From Veillonellaceae bacterium (GTDB taxonomy: Bacteria; Bacillota; Negativicutes; Veillonellales; Veillonellaceae): a DNA stretch of 64,000 nt. The notes below the pieces were generated by a model. That model had not been told where the DNA came from. It made no database searches and saw only the letters and a program-made list of their open reading frames with translations. The stretch covers positions 94,536 through 158,535 of the forward strand of contig CAAFUR010000012.1 of the NCBI GenBank assembly GCA_900766245.1, read 5' to 3'. This document shows positions 8,229 through 16,709 of the stretch, piece by piece; position 1 is the stretch's first letter; every line of letters begins with the position of its first letter. Made by a program: the position numbers and the translations under genes.

Positions 8229-11200
8229 AACATTCTATATTACTCATTACGTCCATGACGAAACATTGGCAGTGGGCTAAAGAAATAGAACAGAAGTGTA
8301 CAGATGAGACTATGTCCTTGGGCATAGTCTTTCTGTCGTGCAACGATATAGAGTTAGCAGATATTCAGTATGCTATTGATACGGCGGATACAGTTCTATT
8401 TACTCATGTAGGCAGTACGTTAGATACTCCTTTGGTAAAAGGAATTCACAAATATATTATACAGAAACAAGTTCCTTATGTATTACTATTCCATGATTCA
8501 GCGTCGGATGTACAGCGATATGGTGTTGCAGATGAGGACATTGATCAAATTAAGGCTTATTTGCACCAAGGTGGAACAGAAAACTTTTATGGACTGTGCC
8601 AATATATGCTATCCTTACAAGGTTATACAGGGCCAGTGGAACCGGTGAAAGAACTACCATACCAAGGTATTTTGGGCAGACAAGGGGAAGTGTATCCATC
8701 CTATGAGGCATATCGTAAGGACTATGATCACGGTGGTCCGGTGGTAGGCATTTTCTTTTACCGAGATGAATGGGTGCAAGGTCAATTAGACTATCCCTAT
8801 GCACTGTATGATCGTGCATTAGAACAAGGGTTATCACCGGTATTAGTATTTGGTCAATACAGCATTAAATCTGGTGGACAATTACGGTGGTACGATTGTT
8901 GGCACACGTTGTTTGATCATCAAGTGAAAGAGACTATATCTCTCATCATTAATACATGCAAGTTTTCCATCATTGGCTTGCAGGGGGCGAGTCGTGATGA
9001 ACTGACGGATTTAGGGATCCCTATCATACAGGGCTTTGTTACCTATACTACTCTTGAAAACTGGCAAACACGTTCACAAGGGCTAGAGCCTATGGATATA
9101 TCCTTTTCCTTGTCATTGCCGGAAATAGATGGCATTTTAAACGGTCATATTGTAGGGACCAGAACGTACTCAGAGGAAAGAGGCTACTATTTCAAACCAT
9201 ATCCTGAGGGGATTCAAAAGTTAGTAGATCAAGCCAAACGATGGATTGCATTACAAGAAAAGAAGAAATCAGATGTAAAAATAGCTCTATTTCTTCATAA
9301 CTACCCGCCAAAAAATTCGCACATTGGCAATGCCTGTGGGTTAGACACGCCAGAATCTGTACTACGGTTGTTGCAAGAATTACAACAGAATGGATATACA
9401 GTGGAGGGTACTCCTCAAACGAGTGAAGAACTTATGACGATACTGACTAAACATGCTACGAATGACGTAGATTGTTTGACCGATTCAGCCGTAGAGAAAG
9501 CTCCAAAACTCTCGAAACAAGTGTATACGACATGGTTTTCAAAGCTGGATAGTGCTACCCAAGAATCATTGCTACAACATTGGGGAGAGCCTATAGGGGA
9601 GATCTTTATAGAAGAGGATGAGCTCATCATTCCCGGTGTAGCTTTTGGCAATGTGTGGGTATTAGTACAACCGCCACGTGGATTTAGTGATAATCCAGAT
9701 GCTCTTTACCATTCGCCGGACATTCCGCCTACGCATCACTATGAGGGGGTGTACCATTGGGTGCGCACTGTATTCCAAGCCGATGTGGCGATCCATATGG
9801 GCACCCATGGCAACTTAGAATGGTTGCCCGGTAAGGGAACGGCTTTAAGTTCTTATTGTTACCCTCAGTTAGGTATCGAAGATATACCTAATCTGTATCC
9901 GTACTGGACGATTATTGTCGGTGAAGGTATCCAAGCAAAACGGCGTAGCCATGCTGTTTTACTTAGTTATTTATCGCCACCTATGAAGCGGTCTGGTTTA
10001 TATGGTGACTATGAAATACTAGAACGGTATTTGGATGAATATGACCATATGAAAGCGCAGGAAATGGGTCAAGAGTCAGTGGTATTGGGGTATATCTTAT
10101 CTTCTGTGAAAGATTGCCATTTAGAGCACTTGTGCGAACCCTTCTCCTGGTATCAAGAGGGCGGTCAGGCACACTTTTTAGCAGATATATCTGTCAGTGA
10201 AGAAGAATGGCGTGCCGTAGCTGAATCCATTCATGCTGAGGAGGCAGAGGCGTTGTTAGGGGATATTCACAACTATTTGGTGGATATCCAACATCGTCAT
10301 ATTCGTTGTGGCTTGCATATATTAGGGCAAAATCCAACTACAGAGGAAGAAGCTGGGTATATAGATGCTTTCCTAGACATGCATGGTGTGCCAGAGGATG
10401 CACAGAAAGAAACCCTATGTGAGGCCTATCTTGCAGGATTGCGCCAAACGACAGAAGAAATGTGCCAATTGTTACGAGGTTTGGAAGGGAAGTATATTCC
10501 GCCTAATATTGGAGGTGCTGTTACTAATGGTGGCATTGATGTGCTACCTATGGGGCGGAATTTTTATGGCGTCGATGAACGGACCTTGCCGACCGTGCCT
10601 GCCTATGCCATCGGTTGTGAACTAGGCGATGTCTTACTCAATGAATATATTCGAGAAGAACAGCGATATCCGGAGGAAATCGGCATTGTCTTGTGGGCGG
10701 ACAACACGGAACGCTCGCATGGACAATGTATTGGAGAAGTATTCTATTTATTGGGTGTACGACCAGTTTATACAGGAAGTCGTGTATCCGATTTGGAAGT
10801 TATACCTCTTGAGGAATTAGGGCGACCACGCATCGATGTAACAAGCCGTATTAGTGGATTATTCCGTGATATGATGCCATCAGCCGTGATGTGGATTGCA
10901 AAAGCCGTGCAAATGGTGGGCTCTCTTGCTGAAGATCATAGCGTGAATTATGTGAAAAAACATATAGAACTAGATACAGCTGCATTACAAGAAGAAGGTA
11001 TGGACTATGAAGAAGCTATCAAAGCAGCTTCCATTCGTGTCTTTGGGGATGCACCAGGTGCCTATGGGGCAGGGGTAAACCAAATTTTAGAACAAAGTAA
11101 TTGGTCGACGCGTGAAGACTTAGCTAATGCCTATGTTACATGGGGCGGCTATGGATATGATGAGCAAGGGGAAATTATTCCAAGCCATCAACAGTTTCGC

Positions 11201-11761
11201 AAGCGATTAGGTTCCATCGAAGTGACTGTGAAAAATGAAGATAACCGAGAGGTTAGTTTGTTGAGTACAGATGATTTCAATGCCTATCATGGGGGTATGA
11301 TCGCGGCTGTGGAGGCGGTGAAAGGTACTAAGCCGAAATCATTTATAGGCGATACAACGTACCGCAAAGATATTTTGGTGCGGCCCTTAGAAGATGAAAT
11401 TCAGCGCCAGTTCCGTAGTGAACCAATGAACCCTATTTTTATAGAAGGCATGATGAAACACGGTTACAAGGGAGCAGCGGATATGGCGTCCTATGTTCAA
11501 CATACCTATGAATGGGATGCCACTAGTGATATGATTCAAGATTGGATGTATGATGCCTATACAGACGAATATGTCATGAATCAGAAGGTACAGGACTGGA
11601 TGCGTCAAGCCAACCCTTGGGCATTAGGGGCTATTTGCCATACTTTATTAGAAGCAGAACAACGAGGACTTTGGAATGCCAGTGTGGAACGCAGAGAAGG
11701 ATTGCGCGATGTGGCAATGTCTTTGGAAGATGACCTAGAGGGGTATTATGATGAAACGTAA
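8225..11761 (+). CDS. CobN/BchH/HmuS-like metal chelatase large subunit
   Basis: Large tetrapyrrole-binding subunit of a class I ATP-dependent chelatase. It has 1178 residues from ATG 8225, preferred because GGTGAG lies 6 bases upstream; an in-frame GTG at 8141 would add 28 residues without a good site. The family signature HMGTHGNLEWLPGKG starts at residue 524, followed by AKRRSHAVLLSYLSPP, and NTERSHGQCIGEVFYLLG lies further on. CobN inserts cobalt, BchH/ChlH inserts magnesium, and the Bacteroidetes HmuS relatives act in heme iron release. No corrin or chlorophyll genes are in the window, while an iron-complex importer precedes it and heme genes follow. Heme (de)metalation is therefore an attractive but unproven role. 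Only 13 bases overlap or separate it from the ChlI-like gene. Confidence 0.85.
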   Translation: MKHSILLITSMTKHWQWAKEIEQKCTDETMSLGIVFLSCNDIELADIQYAIDTADTVLFTHVGSTLDTPLVKGIHKYIIQKQVPYVLLFHDSASDVQRYGVADEDIDQIKAYLHQGGTENFYGLCQYMLSLQGYTGPVEPVKELPYQGILGRQGEVYPSYEAYRKDYDHGGPVVGIFFYRDEWVQGQLDYPYALYDRALEQGLSPVLVFGQYSIKSGGQLRWYDCWHTLFDHQVKETISLIINTCKFSIIGLQGASRDELTDLGIPIIQGFVTYTTLENWQTRSQGLEPMDISFSLSLPEIDGILNGHIVGTRTYSEERGYYFKPYPEGIQKLVDQAKRWIALQEKKKSDVKIALFLHNYPPKNSHIGNACGLDTPESVLRLLQELQQNGYTVEGTPQTSEELMTILTKHATNDVDCLTDSAVEKAPKLSKQVYTTWFSKLDSATQESLLQHWGEPIGEIFIEEDELIIPGVAFGNVWVLVQPPRGFSDNPDALYHSPDIPPTHHYEGVYHWVRTVFQADVAIHMGTHGNLEWLPGKGTALSSYCYPQLGIEDIPNLYPYWTIIVGEGIQAKRRSHAVLLSYLSPPMKRSGLYGDYEILERYLDEYDHMKAQEMGQESVVLGYILSSVKDCHLEHLCEPFSWYQEGGQAHFLADISVSEEEWRAVAESIHAEEAEALLGDIHNYLVDIQHRHIRCGLHILGQNPTTEEEAGYIDAFLDMHGVPEDAQKETLCEAYLAGLRQTTEEMCQLLRGLEGKYIPPNIGGAVTNGGIDVLPMGRNFYGVDERTLPTVPAYAIGCELGDVLLNEYIREEQRYPEEIGIVLWADNTERSHGQCIGEVFYLLGVRPVYTGSRVSDLEVIPLEELGRPRIDVTSRISGLFRDMMPSAVMWIAKAVQMVGSLAEDHSVNYVKKHIELDTAALQEEGMDYEEAIKAASIRVFGDAPGAYGAGVNQILEQSNWSTREDLANAYVTWGGYGYDEQGEIIPSHQQFRKRLGSIEVTVKNEDNREVSLLSTDDFNAYHGGMIAAVEAVKGTKPKSFIGDTTYRKDILVRPLEDEIQRQFRSEPMNPIFIEGMMKHGYKGAADMASYVQHTYEWDATSDMIQDWMYDAYTDEYVMNQKVQDWMRQANPWALGAICHTLLEAEQRGLWNASVERREGLRDVAMSLEDDLEGYYDET

Positions 11762-11771
11762 GGAGACTAAC

Positions 11772-12710
11772 ATGAGTACTATATATCCTTTTACAGCCTT
11801 AGTAGGACAAGATCAAATGAAATTGGCCTTACTCCTCAATGCGGTAGACCCACGGGTAGGTGGTGTGTTGATACAGGGTGATAAGGGAACGGCAAAATCG
11901 ACGGCAGTACGAGGCTTAGCCAAGGTGCTGCCTATGCATCGTGATGGCACACCGATGAAAGTGGTGGACCTTCCATTGCATTGCACGGAAGACAGATTGG
12001 TGGGAACCTTGGATATTGAGCGGATGCTGCAAGAGGGGAAGCAAGAGTTTTCTCCAGGCATTTTATTTGAGGTCCACGAAAATATTCTCTATGTGGATGA
12101 AGTCAATTTACTAGAGGACTACTTAGTGGATACATTGTTAGATGTGGCGGCGATGGGTGTGAATCGGGTTGAACGTGAGGGCATTAGCTATAGCCATCCA
12201 TCACGATTTATTTTGGTGGGCACCATGAACCCCGAAGAGGGTGCTATTCGCCCACAATTGTTAGATCGGTTTGGTTTATCGGTGACTGTGAAAGCAGAAA
12301 CAGAGGTAGCGTTGCGGATGGAAGTATTGCGTCGTCGATTGGCCTTTGAAGATACTCCACAAGCATTTATTGAGTCCTACAGGAAGGACGATGAAGCATT
12401 GCGTAAAACTATTGAAACAGCGCGCAAAGCATTGCCTACCATTGGGGTAGATGCAAATCTATTAGAATTGATTGCCAATATATCGATTACCCTAGGCGTA
12501 GAGGGACATCGTTCAGACATTACCTTGCTCAATAGTAGCCGTGCCTTAGCGGCCTTACAAGGGGAGCCCCGTGTGACTATAGCTCATCTGAAACAGTTGA
12601 CACCGCTTGTGATGGCGCATCGGATGAAGCGAAAACCCTTTGAGCAACGTGAATTTGATGAAACTATGTTAGAGAATCTATGGGCCACCTATGAAGGGAT
12701 ACAGAAGTAG
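11772..12710 (+). CDS. ChlI/BchI-like AAA+ ATPase subunit of the chelatase
   Basis: AAA+ motor subunit of 312 residues that assembles with the VWA subunit and hydrolyses ATP to drive the large subunit. Walker A GDKGTAKST (36-44) and Walker B ILYVDEVNLLED (105-116) are intact, and the sensor region VGTMNPEEGAIRPQLLDRFG is typical of magnesium chelatase I subunits. ATG 11772 is chosen because AAGGAG precedes it; the earlier in-frame ATG 11748 lies inside the CobN-like gene without a good site. It is tightly linked to the genes on both sides. Confidence 0.92.
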   Translation: MSTIYPFTALVGQDQMKLALLLNAVDPRVGGVLIQGDKGTAKSTAVRGLAKVLPMHRDGTPMKVVDLPLHCTEDRLVGTLDIERMLQEGKQEFSPGILFEVHENILYVDEVNLLEDYLVDTLLDVAAMGVNRVEREGISYSHPSRFILVGTMNPEEGAIRPQLLDRFGLSVTVKAETEVALRMEVLRRRLAFEDTPQAFIESYRKDDEALRKTIETARKALPTIGVDANLLELIANISITLGVEGHRSDITLLNSSRALAALQGEPRVTIAHLKQLTPLVMAHRMKRKPFEQREFDETMLENLWATYEGIQK

Positions 12711-12748
12711 TAGAATCATCAAAGATTTTGTTAAAGGAGGTGAATGGT

Positions 12749-14677
12749 ATGAGTGTACAACTGAATACAGGCATTCACCTATTTTTGCAAGAACCTTTGT
12801 TGCGGACATTACTGATTTCAGGTGAAGTGGGAACGGGAAAAACATATGCCCTGTTACAAGCATTGCATGATAGGGGCCGAACCTATACGACGATTACATC
12901 CCACACAGATGTGAGTGCTATGCAGGAAGCAGTGGATATACAAATGACCTTAGAAACAGCTCAAATTGTAAAACAAGCACATCCTTGGGACGTGTATGAC
13001 TTGCTTATCTGCGAAGGATTGGATCACTTTGACCGGTCCATGTGGTTACGGATTCTTTACGAGCAAAATCGGCGCTACGAAGCGGAGAGACCACTACAAA
13101 TCGTTGCCACCTACACAGGGATAGAAGGGCTATCGCAATGGGCCTATGATATGGATTTGTGGATACCCATAGAATCACCGGATGTGGATACTAGAGTGCG
13201 GGTCCTAGCAGATAGGGACGATGCGGAAACCTATGAGATAGGTGCGACTCGTGAAAGTTGCCACGGAGAGGGAACTCTTCACGAGGGAACATTAGTAGAT
13301 GTATATAAAACTCATGAAGAAGAGCAGATTCGTCCTGAGGGTAAATCAATAGATGCACCTGGAACCCCCACCGTGCATGATAGCATATATACATACATTT
13401 CCAGTCTAGTAGAAAGATTCAACATTTCCTTTATGGGCATGGAATATATTTTACTAAAAGCGGCCATAGGTTTAGCTAAAGAAAAAGGTCATCAGTTTGT
13501 GGAGCCTACTGATGTAGAAACAGTACTCCCTTGGACATTGCCTCAGAAAATGAAGAATCTAGTGAACCCTCGGACACAGCAAGAGGGGAAGGCACAGGAT
13601 TCATCTAGCCGAAGTCCATCCGATGAGACAATAAGGGAACAAGAGAAAACGAAAGAGGTCAGTTCAAACAGAGGACAAGAGTACAATAGCTCACAAGGTA
13701 TGGATATGGAAAAAGACGGTGATGAGACAATAGGAAAGGGGCCTCAGGGGATGACGACAGATAGCGATGAAGATTATGATGGACAATCAAAAGAGGAAAC
13801 CACTCTGGAACTAGATCAGACGGAAGCGGAACTTGATACTAGTCATGATGGAACAGAGGAAGAAACAGATACTAACGGACAAGGTCAACGTAAGCCCAAT
13901 AGCGGTAAGATAGAGGAGTCTTTTGCACTTTCAGAAGCAGTGGAAACGCAGGTGTTACATTTATATGGGATGTTGCAATCTGGGCCGGCAAAGAAACACA
14001 TAGACATCAGTGATGACGGTCGAGGCCCTAAGGTACATCGTCAAGAAACTACGGGGAGAACCATTGCATGGATACCAACGATAGTACAAGGGATTGTACG
14101 CAGTCGGCAAGTACCGATTCGGCTAACTATAGAAGATGTCAGATATGCTATGTATCAGGAAATACCAAAAGAAGCCATCTATTTAGTAGTTGATACAAGT
14201 GGATCTATGGGGCAGAGACAACGATTACAGGGGGCAGAGAAGTTACTTTCACAATTGGTACAGATGATGTATGTAAAACGACAGTATGTATCGCTCATCA
14301 CCTTTCAAAAGCAAGGGGCGCAATGTGTGGTGCCGCTGACACAGCGAATTGAGACCATCCCCAAAGCATTGGGAGAAGCTCGTATTGGGGGCAGAACGCC
14401 CTTTGTAAAAGGCATTGAGGAAGCGGTTAAACAGATAGGCAACGACATGTCTCAAATGAGGCATGTACAGGCAAAGGTCCTAATTATTACAGATGGGAAG
14501 GTCACCTCACTAGCACTGCAGGGACTAGACGACATCGGTAGATGGCTTGCGAATCAGGGAATACAAACGACGGTCATCGATACAGACACCAGTTTTGTTC
14601 GCATGAACCGCGCCAAAGAAATTGCTCATATGTTAGGGGCAGAACTTATAGATATAAATCAATATATAGTCAGTTAG
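12749..14677 (+). CDS. ChlD/BchD-like VWA-domain subunit of the chelatase
   Basis: Adaptor subunit of 642 residues. An N-terminal AAA+-like domain keeps a Walker A GEVGTGKT (25-32). A long Asp/Glu/Ser/Thr/Gln-rich linker follows (about 270-390). The C-terminal von Willebrand A domain has a MIDAS start DTSGSMG (482-488). This order matches ChlD/BchD, including the acidic linker. Start ATG 12749 has AAAGGAGGTG with a 6-base spacer; an upstream in-frame TTG overlaps that site. With the two preceding genes it makes a complete three-subunit chelatase set. Confidence 0.9.
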   Translation: MSVQLNTGIHLFLQEPLLRTLLISGEVGTGKTYALLQALHDRGRTYTTITSHTDVSAMQEAVDIQMTLETAQIVKQAHPWDVYDLLICEGLDHFDRSMWLRILYEQNRRYEAERPLQIVATYTGIEGLSQWAYDMDLWIPIESPDVDTRVRVLADRDDAETYEIGATRESCHGEGTLHEGTLVDVYKTHEEEQIRPEGKSIDAPGTPTVHDSIYTYISSLVERFNISFMGMEYILLKAAIGLAKEKGHQFVEPTDVETVLPWTLPQKMKNLVNPRTQQEGKAQDSSSRSPSDETIREQEKTKEVSSNRGQEYNSSQGMDMEKDGDETIGKGPQGMTTDSDEDYDGQSKEETTLELDQTEAELDTSHDGTEEETDTNGQGQRKPNSGKIEESFALSEAVETQVLHLYGMLQSGPAKKHIDISDDGRGPKVHRQETTGRTIAWIPTIVQGIVRSRQVPIRLTIEDVRYAMYQEIPKEAIYLVVDTSGSMGQRQRLQGAEKLLSQLVQMMYVKRQYVSLITFQKQGAQCVVPLTQRIETIPKALGEARIGGRTPFVKGIEEAVKQIGNDMSQMRHVQAKVLIITDGKVTSLALQGLDDIGRWLANQGIQTTVIDTDTSFVRMNRAKEIAHMLGAELIDINQYIVS

Positions 14678-14772
14678 AAGTGACAGAATATATAGGTAAA
14701 TACATGCGCCATATGCTACAATAGAATTTGGAATCCAAGTTTGGTTTGGTAAAAGGTAAGGTGTAATTATAT

Positions 14773-15801
14773 ATGGAAAAACGACAGGATTATTTGCAAA
14801 TGATTGCAGGTGAGTCAGTGTCCCGTAGACCAGTTTGGTTTATGCGTCAAGCGGGGCGAAGTCAAGCGGCGTATCGCAAGATTAAAGAGCGATATAGCCT
14901 ATTTGAGATTACTCATCAACCAGAATTATGTGCAAAAGTAACAGCTCTTCCCGTTCATGAGTATGATGTGGATGCGGCTATTTTGTACAAAGATATTATG
15001 ACTCCTTTGGTGCCTATGGGGGTAGATGTGAACATAAAATCTGGTATAGGACCAGTGATTTCCAATCCCATTCGGTCCAAAGATGATGTGGAAAAGCTAC
15101 GGGATATTGTGGTAGAAGAATCCTTGGACTTTATGGTGAAAACGATCCAAATGTTGACGAAAGAAATGCTCACAGTTCCCTTAATTGGCTTTGCAGGAGC
15201 TCCTTTCACATTGGCTAGCTATATGATTGAAGGTGGCCCTTCTAAGAACTACCAGAAAACTCGTCAATGTTTAGTGGCAACGCCTGAGATTTGGCATGCT
15301 TTGATGGAGCGATTGACTACTATGTCCATTACTTATATGGAAGGTCAAATTCAGGCGGGTGTGAATGCAATTCAAATTTTTGATTCATGGATTGGAGCCC
15401 TTTCCATGGAACAATATGAAAGTGGCGTATTCCCGTATATGAAACATATTATTGGGACTATTAAGAAACGATATCCTCATATTCCTATCACTATGTTCGG
15501 CGTAGGTACTAAGCATTTATTCCCAGTGTGGAAAGAATTGCCATTAGATGTAATCGGTTGCGATTGGAGATGTTCCATTGCAGAAGCTAGTGCGATGGGC
15601 ATCAAGCAAACATTACAAGGGAATTTAGACCCTGCCTATTTATTTGCAGATTGGAAGACAATTCAAGGTGAAATTGATCGTATTTTGGCAGAAGGTGCTG
15701 CTCATGGAAAGCATATTTTTAATTTGGGCCACGGTGTTGTGCCAGATGCGAATCCTAAAGTATTGCGAAACATAGTGGAGTATGTACATGACAGAGGATA
15801 A
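14773..15801 (+). CDS. hemE: Uroporphyrinogen decarboxylase
   Basis: Cytoplasmic enzyme that removes four carboxyl groups from uroporphyrinogen III to give coproporphyrinogen III. It is 342 residues with the substrate-binding block VWFMRQAGRSQAAYRKIKERY (from 21), the conserved Asp in AAILYKDIMTP and YMIEGGPSKNY. The RQAGRSQ variant resembles other Firmicute HemE proteins. hemA, hemB, hemC and hemD are not in the window. A candidate extended -10 TGCTACAAT lies at 14714-14722, but the gene could also be read from the chelatase operon. The hemH start lies inside its 3' end. Confidence 0.95.
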   Translation: MEKRQDYLQMIAGESVSRRPVWFMRQAGRSQAAYRKIKERYSLFEITHQPELCAKVTALPVHEYDVDAAILYKDIMTPLVPMGVDVNIKSGIGPVISNPIRSKDDVEKLRDIVVEESLDFMVKTIQMLTKEMLTVPLIGFAGAPFTLASYMIEGGPSKNYQKTRQCLVATPEIWHALMERLTTMSITYMEGQIQAGVNAIQIFDSWIGALSMEQYESGVFPYMKHIIGTIKKRYPHIPITMFGVGTKHLFPVWKELPLDVIGCDWRCSIAEASAMGIKQTLQGNLDPAYLFADWKTIQGEIDRILAEGAAHGKHIFNLGHGVVPDANPKVLRNIVEYVHDRG

Positions 15802-16708
15802 AGAGATACAACAAGTTTGTGTATTGGTATTAGATTATGGCTCTCCCCGTTCCTTAGAAGATGTGAAAGAGTATTACACCCGCATACGGAGAGGTCACGG
15901 GCCAAGTGACGAAGAATTACAAGGCTTACGACATAAGTATGAATGCATTGGTGGACAATCCCAATTAATGGAGTCCACCGCATGGCAAGTAGATCGATTA
16001 CAAGAAGAGTTACAAAACGAACTACCCTTTGCAAAGGTAACGGTGGTACAAGCACATAAATATATAGAACCATTCATCGCGGATGTAGCCAAGGAATTGA
16101 ATCACTATGATACAGTAGTGGTGCTTATGATGAATCCTTATGGAACAGACATATTGAATGCATCCTATCTAGAGCCACTGAAACCGATTATGAATGACCG
16201 ATGGAAGGTAGTGCCACATTGGGCAGACGCCCCCACATTAGTTTCGTCGTGGGTAGACCGAGTGAAAGATATATTGTGTACACTGCCAGCTGGAGCTAAC
16301 CCTCAGTATGTGTGTACGGCTCACAGTGTACCGCTCATGAAAGGGATTACCTATGATGGGTATGTTCATAGCTTACAACAAGTGATGCAATCCATAGCAG
16401 ATCAATTGCAGTTGCCTCATCCTACCTTAGCTTGGCAAAGTGCAGGCACTCGTGGGGAATGGCTAACACCTACGGTAGAAATGGTAACGGAACAAGCGGG
16501 TACAAAAAGGCATACCCATGTGGTATATATGCCTATCGGATTTACCTGCACCCATATGGAAGTGTCCTATGATTTAGATATAGAACGACAGGACCAATGT
16601 GAACAGTTGGGGATGACCTATGTGCGAGTGCCTATGCCAGATCATGACACTCTCTTTGTGAAAGCCATGGCGCATGGTGTATTAACAGCTCTCTTGAAGG
16701 AGGGATAA
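15788..16708 (+). CDS. hemH: Ferrochelatase (coproporphyrin III ferrochelatase type)
   Basis: Inserts Fe2+ into the porphyrin; next to CgoX/ChdC it most likely uses coproporphyrin III (CpfC). It is 306 residues, the size of soluble Firmicute enzymes. The catalytic His179 lies in TAHSVP and the conserved Glu258 in HMEVSYDLDIE. ATG 15788 is preferred over ATG 15782 because GGAG (15777-15780) then has a 7-base spacer. It overlaps hemE by 14 bases and ends one base before the next gene. Confidence 0.93.
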   Translation: MTEDKEIQQVCVLVLDYGSPRSLEDVKEYYTRIRRGHGPSDEELQGLRHKYECIGGQSQLMESTAWQVDRLQEELQNELPFAKVTVVQAHKYIEPFIADVAKELNHYDTVVVLMMNPYGTDILNASYLEPLKPIMNDRWKVVPHWADAPTLVSSWVDRVKDILCTLPAGANPQYVCTAHSVPLMKGITYDGYVHSLQQVMQSIADQLQLPHPTLAWQSAGTRGEWLTPTVEMVTEQAGTKRHTHVVYMPIGFTCTHMEVSYDLDIERQDQCEQLGMTYVRVPMPDHDTLFVKAMAHGVLTALLKEG

Positions 16709-16709
16709 T

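Noticed and set aside
8225..14677. Cobalamin-synthesis cobaltochelatase as a firm call
   Set aside because: No other corrin-ring gene is in the window; the context is iron transport and heme. The substrate is left open.
14742..14754. 13-base match (TTTGGTTTGGTAA) between the hemE leader and the reverse complement of 29641-29655
   Set aside because: A match of this length is expected by chance in a 64 kb window on two strands.
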